From Corbicula japonica (lineage: Eukaryota; Mollusca; Bivalvia; Venerida; Cyrenidae), in contig JAZAYU010000013.1 in assembly GCA_038501625.1 (NCBI GenBank), positions 3,286,001 to 3,350,000 on the forward strand: a DNA stretch of 64,000 nucleotides, read 5' to 3'. Both the position numbers and the translations under genes were made by a program. The first letter of the stretch is position 1. Each line of letters begins with the position of its first letter. Positions 28,101 to 42,000 of the stretch are shown one piece after another. A model generated the notes under the pieces. The model saw only the letters and a program-made list of their open reading frames with translations. It was not told the DNA's origin and made no database searches.

Positions 28101-31100
28101 GGACCAATAAAAATAGCTTTATCTATTGGTCACAGAATAAATGAACTCTTGGTACTTGTGCAGACAGTTTTCAGATAGGTGCTTCAGAACCTGTGCACCA
28201 ACATACAATTATTTCACAGTCAAATTTTCAGAATAAGATCATGAGAAATGTCAATTATCAGTAATAATATCAAATGTTTCTGCAACTAATGATTTAAGAT
28301 TAAATTATGGGCACCTCATTTATAAAATATTTTCCAATTTTTTGTACTGCAATATTGCAATCAATTTTACTACCGTAATTTCAGTAATCAACCAGTCTAT
28401 GCGACTGCACTATTATTCCCAGAATAATTCAAAAGGTAACTGATCAAAACGATCTAATTTGTAAAATGACCCCGGTGTTTGACATTTATTAAGGGCTGTT
28501 TTGTCCATTTATCTCTGTAATTGGCTAATTTTCTATAGAACCAATCGAAGGTAGATAGGATATAGATATTCAATCCGAGACATTACCCAATTTTTCATTA
28601 TTTGTTGATAAGTGGTGATAACTTTTCTTCGAGACCCGCTGATATCGAAACCAGACCTCCTCACCTTAGAGCTATCGGCATGTATCTCTGTCTCTGTCTG
28701 TCAACAGGGCAAGAAAGATTGAAAATTAATAGATGACACATTCTATTTACAGGCAGGACAGTAACTGCATAAATAACTGATATATTTGAAACCATTCAAA
28801 TCCATAGCGGTACACAAAACATTCTATGATAAATCCTGCAACAGAAACGTGTTTTAAAACAGTTTTAATATATATGACCAAGGATTGCCAGCAGGGCATT
28901 TGGTGTCATGTCCCAGGCTGACAACTCTCCCAAGATCCAAGGGATCAAAGACATGGGTTTTTTGTCCTGTTTTTTTTTTTTTTTTGTCAGGACTGCTTTA
29001 ACACGAGTTAATTTGTTTTATATTTTATTAGGCTTGGAATGGTTTCCATAATTTTAAGAAGTCTACAATGTTAATTTGATAAAATCAGCCTTTCATAGAC
29101 AAGCTCCCAATATTTCAAGTTTTTAAGTTTCAAATTTGATGATAACCTCAAACGCATTAATGCAACTGACTAACAAATCTCCAATATTACACAAATATAG
29201 CAAAAATCAGTTTTTTTTTTATTGTAAACAAACACAGGGTTTCTCTGGTTTATATTAGCATATTGGTCAAGGGAGTCAAAAATTAATTCAAGATGTGACT
29301 TGGCACATCATGTAAAGGTGTGAATTTAGTTCCTTGCATTATTTTGTCACAGACAGCATGAATTCACTCAAGATTTATGTCTGAACCAACCATTTTTTGC
29401 AAATTCTGTTTGAAATAAGTTGGTGCAAATCAAATGATACCACATACCACAGTACTATAATGCATTGGTCTGTCACAGAAATGTTCAATGATGTATGCAT
29501 TGCTTAAGACTAATCATCATTACAAAACTCAAAAGATTTAAGATTCAGTCATTATTTAGCATTATATAGCATGCAAATGCACTATTCTGGATGTAAAAAA
29601 GAAACCAGAATAATATTATATGAACAAGAAAGGACTCACCTGAAAATTAGGGACCTGGTAATGTCTACTTACAAATCTTAAACATAGTATAAGCTCTTAC
29701 CTGTGGAGGTGGACTCGAGTTCAAGTTGAACCTATCTGGCAATGGTTTGAAGGAATATTCCAAGCTCAAACGCCTTTGGAAATACATCTTAATTTTCCTG
29801 TCCTCACTTTTATTCCAGACAAAATTGATAATACTTCATTGCACAATCCATTCGGAGAAATGTGTGTCTGCAACTTTCTTTATTCAATAATACACATTTC
29901 CGTCATCAAAGGCAACAGATGTTACTTGTTTTTGAGCACTTTTTGTAAATGATCGATAGTAATGTACTGTAAATTCCAATTTGTTGAAGAAATGAACACT
30001 AATTAATTAAAATACATCCTTTAAAGCTGATAATGTTATGCAAATTAGTGCTTTATAATTATTATAATATATATACCCCCATAGGCAGATAATGATTTTA
30101 AATATAAAAGACTTCATACCTTCATGAATGTAATTAATTCAAAATATATTTGTAACATTATATTTAAGTTCTGAGCAAATATACCTTGAGATAAATTTAA
30201 GATTGAAGATTTCTTTAATACTTCATCATATTTCCATTTGTATGTTTTAATAGTGTTTATTTTAATATAAAGTTACATCCCAATTTTAAAAAATGTCAGA
30301 AGACAGATTTATTTCCTCACTTCAGATAACAAGTTGTTTTCTTTTCACATTTTTTTCCAGTAATTTCCAACATTATAATAACATTTAAAATTTAAGACTT
30401 TTTTTATAATAACATGTTATGTTGCATAATTTAATGTCTTCCCTGCTTGTTGCTTGGCAGGCATCGAAGAATTTTTCTTTAAATCACTATAATAAATATC
30501 ATCCTTTACATACGTGTTGATGAACTCTTTTAATCGGCTTTAAATCTTTTATAATGATATATGTTTTGGAAAGTTTAATGAGAAAAAAAAATTTAAGCTA
30601 TAAAATTATTATGCATTTTAGATTCTTTTAAAAGTGAATGTTCATTTAATCGCTCAGGGTAGCAGTTACGTTTAAATAGATTTTTAAAACTCTTTTTATC
30701 AATCCTTAATGTCAATGACAATTCAATATGTGATATTTACATAATAACAGGTCGTTTAGAACTGGAAGTCTCATCTTCGTTCGAAGACGCCAGTGCAGCA
30801 GAGCATGATTGGTACCTGTGACTTATTTTTTAGTTCCTTGAAATCCAACAATTGCCAGTGTGCATTATTTAATACTTGGTTATGTTCTGTCATGACCGAC
30901 AGTCCATAATAGGAAACCCCACACTTCAACTAAAGTGTTATTATAATATCTGCATACTTTCCTATCTGACTGTTTCGGGGATAATTGTGAATTCCAAAGG
31001 TCTGGTTGATAGAATTTAACTCAAAATGTTGCTATATGCCTCTCAATATTTTTGTCAAAATAATGACATCCAACAAAATCATAAATACATTAAAAAAATT

Positions 31101-32989
31101 ATTTAAAAAAGTACTTAAAAAAAACCAAGGATTTGATCCGGAAAAGAATTTTGTTCTGCATACTTGAAGTAACTATCCAATCAAGAAGTCATAAAATATG
31201 TTAACAGTATAGCCGTTACATATCTTTAATATATACTGAAAGGATAAAGAAACGCAGGGTAACATTTGTTCCGATATATTAAGAACGCGTTCTCCAAATA
31301 AAGTGAAACTTTGTGTATTGAGTTATTAGGTCATGATACACCTTAACATGTGTCGAAAGTGAATAAAACTTGTCTCCACTGCCTCAGTGTAAACCGTCGT
31401 GGAGCATGAGCTTTCGAACCTGCCTATCCAATTGTTACCCTGCGTTTCTTTATCCTTTCAGTATATAATCCTTTGAAGGTTTTGAATTATGAGGACATGC
31501 AATCAATTATTAAATGGAACTGTTGCAAATTTGTCAGGGTTGATGAATTATCGTTCAATGCACCAAAAAACTGCTGTATTAATTCACAGGATAGCACTTC
31601 AATGATTTCAAGTATTGGGAGGAGTTCATGTAATCATTAAAATATTCTTTTTAAGGCTTTAACCTTTTAACAGTTATTATGCAATCCTTTTTTTAAAAGA
31701 CATTTTTACCTGTTATTTCACTTTGCTCTCAATTAAATTTTTTAATGGCCAATGTTTGGCATATTTCTAAAATGATTAAAAGCACTGACAAGCAATGACT
31801 GAGAAAGTATAAGACTTGGTATGACCATTTTAATCTTCAATTTACATTTTTAGGTCCACCAATCTGTTATTGTTATATGGACTTCCATCAACACAAAACC
31901 AGAATTATGATTAATTAAGCCCAAGCTAGAGGGATGAGGTGTTTTATACCACCATCACACGAACAGATTCCATATCTACAAGTTTTATGGCCTATGACCA
32001 GTGAAGATCCAGATTAGTAGAGTCATTCCATCAGATCTGAATCTACACTGGCTGCCTCTTGGTCAGAAATAACCAAAAGAATCTAAAAGGATACAGCATG
32101 AATATACAGACTGATTTCGATCTGCACTGTTCACTCATGGGATAACGGCCAAATCCCACGTGAGTCCATTATTTTCAATCCCCGTTTTAATTTCCTCTTA
32201 TGAGCCATAACAAATTAATTATTTACTGTGCAAATAACTTTAAAACTAAAAAAGGTATCATTAAATTGTATTTATTTTTCCTATTCCCATTAAAAAGTGC
32301 TTACACATAATTTATTCTATTTATGTAATCCTTTTTTTTACTTTTACCACCAAAAAACGTTTATAATCCTCTAATGTAAAACTATGCCAGGATGTCTTAT
32401 GACATTATTCGTAATATATCCAAAAGATTTGTATATTTCAAGACTGCATCATCACTCAACTGTTGTAAACTGTAAGTGCGAGGATCTTGCATCTCTTTAA
32501 ACAAATTATCTTTTACATAAACAATAATACACGCAATTTTATTTGTTTGTCAACTTCTTACAAGATTAGGATCTAAAACATGAGTGATGATAAAATACCG
32601 CATATTCTTTCAAGTATCGATTGAAATTGTTAGATAAATTGCCCACATCTTAGGTCGGATTAGCGACAGACGTAAGTGGTCAAAATCTTTTTTCTAATGA
32701 AACATAGACAACTAAATCGATGTTTTATCAGGTGAACTTCCCGCTGCAATAATTGATGAATACTGGGCTGAATGAAAACGTGAAAATACAAATATTTAAA
32801 TCATTTACATAATCAATTTGCATGTTGACATAAATGCCAACACCAGCATGTTAGATACAAAAAATATTTGATTAATTGTAATAGAAGCATGTTTTACACC
32901 TGCAGTGAAATGTTAAGAGGTATTTTATACTCAATTACAAGCCATTGGAGTATAAACCTTGGTATTTAATTATTATTATTATTATTAAC

Positions 32990-33032
<43 letters not shown>

Positions 33033-36000
33033 TTTATTTTCATTATCATAATTATATAATAATTATTTTATATTATTATTATTGATATTAATAATTACAT
33101 TATTATTACATTATTATTATTATTATTATTTTAATTTTTTTATTATAATTATTATTATGTTATAATTGCTTTCAAAGTTTCATTTTCATCATTTTTTTAT
33201 TTTCATCAATCATAACAGTAACATGATGACTGTGCTATGTTTGCTAATAAACAACTGTTACCAAGCAAAAAACAAATTTGAGAAAAAGCATACAGGTTTC
33301 CATGATTGTCTGCAAAAACAAAAAACAACGAAGTAAACAAATGTTTTAGTCATCATCACTGAAACATTTAAAACCAAAAGAGCATCATTATGTTAACCCT
33401 GTGCCCAAGGTTATAAAACTGAGCATGAAAACCAGTCTCAAATCTCAAGCATCTGATTGGCTGAAATGGCGACTGGTCGCCATTTCAGCCAATCAGATGC
33501 TTGAGATTTGAGACTGGTTACCAATCTCAGTTTAATAACCTTCAGCCCTGTACTCCATGGGATATAGCTCATATCCCATGCGTGACCTGTGTCATTCATG
33601 CAGGATCTACACTGTTCATAGCTCATATCCCATGCGTGACCTGTGTCATTCATGCAGGATCTACACTGTTCACTTCTTGGTCAGAAAAATATCCAGTACT
33701 ACATCTAGAAGCCAACAGTGTAGATCATGATCAAACAGCATGCATGTGCAATCTGATCTGGATCTACACTGGTCACACATGGTACTTTAGTCACATCTGG
33801 AGTAGTGTTAATGAGCTGCCCAACTTTTGCTTAAAATTAGCAGAAAACGTTTAATCAAAAAATATAATCTGGAGGTCAAGCTAAAAAGGCAGCATTGAAC
33901 ATATCCTTACAAACCAATGAAGTTTATCTGTTTATTAAAAATATATTATATTTACCCCCATCAATCAAATTTTAAAATTAAAAATCCATTTCATGCAGAT
34001 CACCACTTTCATAATCAAAATTCAATACAAAAAGTTAATGGTTAAAATCCATTTTAAAGTCCCTAAACAGAAAGCACAATATTATAGAATGTCTGAAAAA
34101 GAGAAGATTTGCTACAACATGTATTGACTTTCCAAAAGAAAGGTAAGCCCCAAGCTATAAAATAAATATCATCTTTTCAATGACACACCATATAATAGAG
34201 ATTTCTACAATACACTGATTATTTCAGAAATCACAAAATAAATACTGCCTTTCATTGACAATTTGATATCTTACTTATTGCAAAGATAGTTGCGGGGATT
34301 CATGTAATTTTATGACTAATTCATTTTTATCCAAAATTACAGTGCTTAAATGTATACATTTGAAGGTAATCAAACATTAATGTCCAATGCCATAATATTA
34401 ACTAACTTAAAGAATAACATATTTCTTACTGTGCTAATCAGGGCTTTTGACAATGGTCAAACGACCAATTGTGTTTATTCTGTTTCTCATTATTATTATT
34501 CCCATTTTTTTGTTATGGGTTTCAGCAAACTGCTGAACCGATTTATAGTTTTTCAGACCACATTGGTCCTACCCTGGAATTGACGTCGGAACTTGCGAGA
34601 ACCATATTTTTACTCACAACTCCTCTTATGAGATTACTTTGAAACTTTGCAGGACCGAACACCCAGAATTTTTGAAATGATTTTCATTGGTTGAAATTTG
34701 ATGACATCACAATTTTTTTACAAAAATTGGAAAATTTGAACCTTGATTATGTCAAAACTACTGTTTAAATCTTAGCCAAGTTTTTACCGCATCGTTTAAA
34801 TCCTAGCCAATTTTTTACCGCATCTTTAACTATGTTAGTCCTTAGTTTGAAAAAAATTTCAGCTGATAATGTCATCAAATATGGCCGCCACACAAGATTA
34901 AATATGGCATAAAAAGTTGCTTTCTCTTAAACTACTGTTCTCAGATCAACTGAACTTGAAGTAATACGCTTTATTACTGCATGCATAGAACTTTTACTTG
35001 TTTTCAGCAGCAACCAATAGTATATATTTTGTTACAACTGGTCCCAAGGTTATAAAACTGAGAATGGAAACCAGTCTCAAATCTCAAGCATCTGACTGGC
35101 TGAAATGGTGACAAGTCACCATTTCAGCCAATCAGATGTTTGAGATTTGAGACTGGTTTCCAATCTCAGCACCTTCTGCACATATTGATTGAATGTTATC
35201 TCCTAGATCTCAAGCTTTTCTGTAGCAATTCAACCATTGTCTGGTGTTGTCCTAACACCCAATTAAACAGGGCAAAAATCTAAATGTTTAATGTCTGTTG
35301 AACACTTTAAATGTTTCCAAACAATTTTAATCAAGAAATAACTGAAGTTAAATGTTGTAACTAAAAAGAGGTTGACTTGCAAGGTTGGATAGAAGTTTTC
35401 CATAAAGTGTGTTCCTTTGACACAGTCTTATACCCAAGGTTATAAAGCTGAGATTTGAAACCAGTCTCAAATCTCAAGCATCTGATTGGCTGAAATGACG
35501 ACCAGTTGCCATTTCAGCCAATCAGATGCTTGAGATTTGAGACTGGTTTCAAATCTCAGCTTTATAACCTTGGAAATTAGGGTAGTTTGATGATTCTTTC
35601 CAACTATTCTGGCCAAAGTTCCCACGAAAATTAAATATTGCTGCCAAAAAAGGGCGTTTGAGCAACCCCACTAAACCCCCTCTGGATCCACCCCTGACAT
35701 GCTGGTTGACTGTTTTCTGATATTTATGTTACTGAAAAATCTCCTCGACTTTCCAAAAGTTTAAATGCTTCATCTTTGATTTTCATTAAGACTAATTATA
35801 TCTTTTCTTAAATTTGAACAGTAAATATTGAATTTAAAAACTGCAAAAATTTGTCTGACTTCATTTTTCTCAATCCTAGATAATGACTTGTACCAAATCA
35901 ATCACTGGCAATTATAACTTACACAATGAACAATTTTTTTTAAATATTTGACAACTTCTGAAGAATAAATTTGACATATGATACCATTTTGAAATTACTT

Positions 36001-39000
36001 CAAATTGAAGCTTCTTTTTTTGACACGTATTAGCAGAGTGCAAACACAAATTATTTACCTTATATACATTTCAGTATGATCAATTAGTCCTTATTTTGAT
36101 CATTTTAATAATCTGATCACAATTAAAAAAAACTTTAATTTTACATTTATATCTTATCCTTTGCTTAGCTTGCCAAATTATTTCATTTTTCTTTTAAAAA
36201 ATCCATCTAACTTCTAAATCACATTTAAATCAAACCCAGACCTTTAAAATTTCTATCAAACCATTATGTATATTATGTTCTTCTGTAATTACTCTGAAAA
36301 TTCGGTCATTTAAAAACAGAAAATCTGTTCTTTATCTGTTTTATAGTTTGAATTAATTACACTTTCATATTTACATGAATACGTTTTGTTCAGAAAATTA
36401 CTAATTTCCACAAATTTCTCTATACCCAGTCGTAAATGTTACCAAAAAGACATGAAAGGTACGAACGCAATTATAAGTAAATTTGCCCATTTCAGGTTAT
36501 CTTCCATCATCTAGTGTCGATTTTGATAATAATTAAAACGATTTTCAATGAAATAGCATTATGGGCCATTATTTCTAAATTTGTTAAGATTTTCTTTGTA
36601 AAGAAAACTAAAATTATAAGTTGCACCTTCTTCCCATAACCCCTGAATAAAAACTCTGAACTCGTCAAGGCAAACATTAAAGAATGAAAGATAATAGCAC
36701 TGCACCTCCGACATCACTGGGGGAAATGCACACAGTAAATGTACTTTTATAGCAGCAATTAACTGGAAGATAATTATTAAATTAGCTGATGGATTTTAGA
36801 AAGGATTATGAAGCTGTGGAATCCAAAATCATAAAATCTGCCTGCAGAAGTCTCTTTTGAAATCTTCAGGATAACAATCATCATGTAATTTTATTTAATA
36901 TATTTCTCTAGAAAATGTGTGCATTTTATCTCTGTGCAAATCTGATGAATGATATGACAGTACTAACAAATTTTCTATAAACAACGACTTCTGGCCATAT
37001 ATCAATAAACAATCAGTAGCTTGCCTTCAACAAGACCATGTTTAACTGTTAACATGCAAAATAAAAAGGCTGTGCTTAACATAAATTCAATTTGAGTTAC
37101 TCTATTCATTTTCCATTAGAATGTTTCACAGAAATGTATCATCTTAATTTATTGAGCAAAGGTGTAGTTCCTTGCAGGATGTGCTGGGTCATCATTGGAT
37201 ACCCACGGATGTCACACACCCTTCATCACATGTGGAGAGTAATGTAACAGAATCAGCTGTGGGTATCAAACAGGATGATCAGGATCTACACTGTTAGCTT
37301 TTTAATTAGGTTATTTCTGACCAAAATGTGACCAGAGCAGATCCTAATCTACACTAGTCGTACATGCATAAAAATGTGTAAATATGGAGTAAAGGATTAA
37401 AAGGAAGTGACAATTATTTGTAATTTTACTGATTTACGGACAGTTGATAGTTAACTCTTTCCGTGTTTGTACACATGTGCGACCTGTGTAGATTCAGATC
37501 AGCCTGCACATCCGTGCCATCTGATCAGGATCTGCACTGGTCACATTTTGGTCAGAAATAACCTTACGAATCAAAAAGCAAACAGTGCAGATCCTGATCA
37601 GACGGCACAGATATGCCTGCTGATCTGGATCTACACTGTTCGCCCATGCAATAAAGGTGTATCTATGGAGGAAAGGGTTAAGATAAAGGGTCTTTCACAT
37701 TAACACTGGGCCTTAAAGTACAAATCACCATCTTAACAGGTGTCCAAGAACCAAGTTAGCAATGACGTCTGAGAAAACTAATTAAATTTGACTGATTGGA
37801 TATTTAAGCTGCTAGAGTACACCAAACTGGACTGTGGAATGAATTTATCACATTCTGTCAAAAACTCAAATCTTACAAAAATCTTAATCCAGGGACACCC
37901 GTGTCATTTTGATAGATATTCTCGTTCCGAGTGGGATATAATGATTTTCAATACGCTGATCAAACAATAATTACTCTACCCAGCAATGGTCGGGGATTTT
38001 GACAGCAATATTTTAATCCAAAAATGGCTTTAAACAGCTATCTATATGGACAATATTGAAATATTATTCTGACCCCTGATGATATTTTTGATGAATCATT
38101 ACTTAAATGTAATCTGGAAAGAAAACTTTCCCATCAACTGACTGCAATAGAACAATTTATATCACTTCTTAAGTAGAATTTATTTTTCTTTGTACACTCT
38201 TGAACCTACATTATTCAAACACTTAAGTAAATTGTGCATTTTAAATTCTTAAAAATTTCTCTGGCAAAATCTAAAGATTTAACAGAACCTTGGCTGTGTT
38301 ATGAGACTGGATAAAAACAAATATCATTGAATCAACAGTGGAAAAAGCTTCAATTAATTGTGACACTAGATGCTAACATCTCTTTAAAAAAAATCCTGTC
38401 TACTTTCAAATTTGGGATGCAAGAGTTATCCCTCTTACTGATCTCTGTCTACACTGGTCACACATATGCCAAATGCTGCTGTTGATGCTTAACCCTTTCC
38501 TCCAAAGACCACCGTGCCGTCTGATGAGGATCTAATTCAACTGTTCACTTTTTGATTTGTTAGGTTATCTTGGACCAAAATGCGACCAGTGCAGATCCTG
38601 ATCAGACAGCAGGCATGTGCCGGCTGATCTGGATCTACACTGGTCGCACATGCTTAAAATGTGTATATATGGAGGAAAGGGTTAACACTGTACTCCCTAG
38701 AATATGGCTGTTATCACAATGGTGAACAGTGTAGATCCAGATCAGCTAGCACATCTCCATAAGAAATAACCTAAGGAGTATTTAGCTATTAGTGTTCTGC
38801 TACCTAGAAAATAAAAGAAACAGAAAGATACTTACCTCAGTGTTTTATTGTTACCAGTAGCTGTCACAATGCATAGGTACAATCCTCTGTTGATCCTTCT
38901 TATAAACAGAAAAAAAACAAACACTTAACAGTTTCCTTATTTCTTTGATGTTTGGCGGGGCCTGGCTTAGAACAACAAACTAACCTCTTTCCTAAATCTT

Positions 39001-42000
39001 TTATGCTTGGTAGGGCCAGGCTTAATCCTGGCTTGGAAACACAACTATCTTGTTTCCTAAATCTTTGTTGCTAGAAGGGCCTGCATTGAAAAGTCAACTA
39101 ACCTGTTTCCTTAATTCTTCAATGCTTGGAACAGACTGGCTTGGCTTTTTGTCTGCAACAACCTCGACAGTAGACGCTGGACGGATAAAGACAGGTGTAG
39201 CATGAGTTATCACCCCTGAAGTAACGGACACTGATCTCTGTAAGGAACGTGTAGGTGGTGCTTCTTCTGTGCCTTCAACAGCTGAAAACATTAAACATAC
39301 AAAGTCAACTCCATTATTTCATATTTTTACAATTTAAACAACAAAAATAATAAATTAATCACAAAATAAAATTAAACTTCAAAATAAGGTAATCTTCCAA
39401 ACCTATATCTAAATCCTAAAACCTGACCCTCATATTTAGTTTTGATCAACATGAGAATCTCTTTAACACAGTGAACAGTATTTACAAGCCAACAGGTCTA
39501 CAAAAATGCAATAAATGTAATATCAACATAACAACATTAGTTATTTTATGCATTTTTTGTGCCTTCATTATCATTGAAAACTTAATTTTCCATCCATTGT
39601 TCATACCTGGGTGATCAGAAAGCACTGTCATTGTTTCGAATAACTGATTGAAACAATTTTAAACATAAATTATGTGTAATTAATTAATTTATTTAAATAT
39701 CATGCTTGCAGGTGATAATTAAAGAAATGGTGTGAAAGTGAACGGTAAACTTTACTATCAGAATATTTATACTTGTTAAAATGACGTAATGTCGCACCTA
39801 CACTCCCTCATACAAATACAAATATTTAACATGAATGAAAAAAACAAAGCTACATTTCAATCATTGATATAAAATCTGAAAGTTAAATCTTATTTCAAAC
39901 AAATTTTGGAAGCAGGGGTTCAAACAGTTGATAAAAGTTGACAAGGAAATGACGACAAGACGTGGCTCATGTGCATGAAATACTGGACCACCTTACGCTG
40001 CAAACAAATTCTAATCCAAAGTACTTTAATCACAGCACGTATTCTATGTGCAGAAAAACACAATTTTTATGGACCCACTTGATTTATTTAAGGATTGAAA
40101 CAATATTGGATGGTTTTCATTTGGGTTGCAAAAACAGTTGGGTTGTTTAAAGTGTTTGAAGCGAATTTAGGGAATAGTGTAGACCCTGAGTGCAGGGATG
40201 TACAGGCTATTCTGGCTCTACAATGGTGGCAAATACGACAAATGCTGTGTTTAGCACTTAAAGAATTAATTCAATCAATACACTTACCTGAAAGTCTGAG
40301 AAATTCAATTAGATACAGATTAATAATTAATTAGTTACTCCTTATAATGATACATCAGAGCTCATTTGCTGGCTGTAGTAGAATTTAAAAGGTCATCAAC
40401 ATATCCAAATCTATTCAAAACATGAGCAATTTGATGAATTTAATCCATTTTTGTCCATTAATTACAGTTACTCTTGCCTGCATTTTCATTCTTTTTTTTA
40501 CTGTCACAATGCAATGTAAACAGCGAAACTATCATTTCTCACAGATATCAACGGTAAAGTATTTGACACAAATGGTTGGAAAATATATTAATTATTATGA
40601 TTTACCTTCTTTTAAGTTTTAACCCTTCAACTTACAATCATTTTTTACAGTTAATATGTCTACACTTGTATTACTCATAACCTCAATCTGATTTTTTTCT
40701 TAGTTCAAATTTTTGACTTTCTCTGCCGCCAGCTAAATTCAGGGCTGATATGACTCAAGACATCAGTGTGCAATGTGCCAACTATTTTTCTGGTAATCAA
40801 GATGTAAAAATAAATATTTTAAAATCTTTCAAAACTGATTTTGGAAATAGGAAAATTAGTTTGTTCAAGAGTAGTAACAGAACATGTTTGGTTCCAACCG
40901 ACTTGTTATCCCCAAAAAGTGAAAAAAAAAGAAACTAAAATCAAACACTGATGCCAAAGAACTGTACTAAGCAACCAGCATTGATTCCATACCTTTAACC
41001 CTTTACTCCATAAATACACAATTTTTGCATTTGGGAACAGTGTAGATCAGCTGACACATCCATGTCTTCTGATCAGGATCTGCACTGTTTGCCGTTTGGT
41101 CAGAAATGACCTAATAATTTAAAAAAAAGTAACATTGCAAATCTTGATCAGAAGGCACACCATAAAGGTGTATGGAGGAAAGGGTTAATTAAAAGCATGT
41201 TTATTGCAAATGCTTACTGCAAACAAGTGTTTTAATCAATTCAATATAATTATATGATAACAAAAAATCCGTATCAGAATAACCCAAATCCATAATGGTC
41301 TGGTCAGAACGGCAAACTTTTTGAGGACTTAAAGCTATTTGTTATTTCTGAACACAACAATTAACCCTTAACTCCATATTTAAAGGTTTTACCACAGGTT
41401 AGATCCAGGTTAAGCAACGCTGTGCCATCTGATCAGGATCTACACAGTTCCATTCTTGGTCTGCAATAATCTAATGAATCAAAACACAAACAGTGTACAT
41501 CCTGATCAGACAGCAGGAATGTGCAGGATGATCTCGATCTACACTGGATCTACACTGATGCTATATGCGATAAAATCCATATATATGGAGAAAAGGTCAA
41601 GTAGTAATTATATTGGAAAAATATATACCGTAATACCGTAGTATTGGGACAGTTAAAAAAATTATAACTAAAATATTATGTGTCCCAAAGTTTTGGGCAA
41701 AAACATACTGTTTCTGGAAGTGACCCTTAACCCTTTCCTCCATACATACGCATTTTAACGCATGTGCGACCAGAGTAGATCCAGATCTGCCGACACATCC
41801 GCACCATCTGATCAGGATCTGCACTGGTTGCATTTCGGTCAGAAATAACCAAATGAATAAAAAAGCCAACTGTTTAGTTCCTGTTCAGACAGCATGGAGG
41901 TGCTGGCTGATCTGGATCTAAACTGTTCACCCACGCAATAAAGGTCTATCTATGGAGGAAAGGATTAACATGGGACACTGAAAAAATACCAATTTGTCCC

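Larger units (their letters stand above)
29788..39102. other. intron 5' of the alternative first exon
   Basis: This is part of the phase 0 intron between the linker exon and the third smoothelin-type repeat. It would contain the promoter of the short isoform. Large parts (29790-31230, 32170-32960, 35700-37260, 37690-38480) show only AT-rich sequence without a recognised feature. The repeats in it are listed separately. Confidence 0.5.

Noticed and set aside
14283..33163. CRISPR-like or other prokaryotic arrays in the tandem repeats
   Set aside because: Repeats are contiguous or degenerate without unique spacers of even length, and the genome is clearly eukaryotic.
33501..33854. 117-residue open frame on the plus strand
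   Set aside because: It is made from a fold-back arm plus a MITE with an internal duplication, which explains its repeated peptide. There is no domain.
38835..38870. Strong donor CACTGAG|GTAAGTAT after a possible 25-nt exon
   Set aside because: Every compatible coding phase contains a stop or breaks the frame. It could only be a non-coding exon, for which there is no other evidence.
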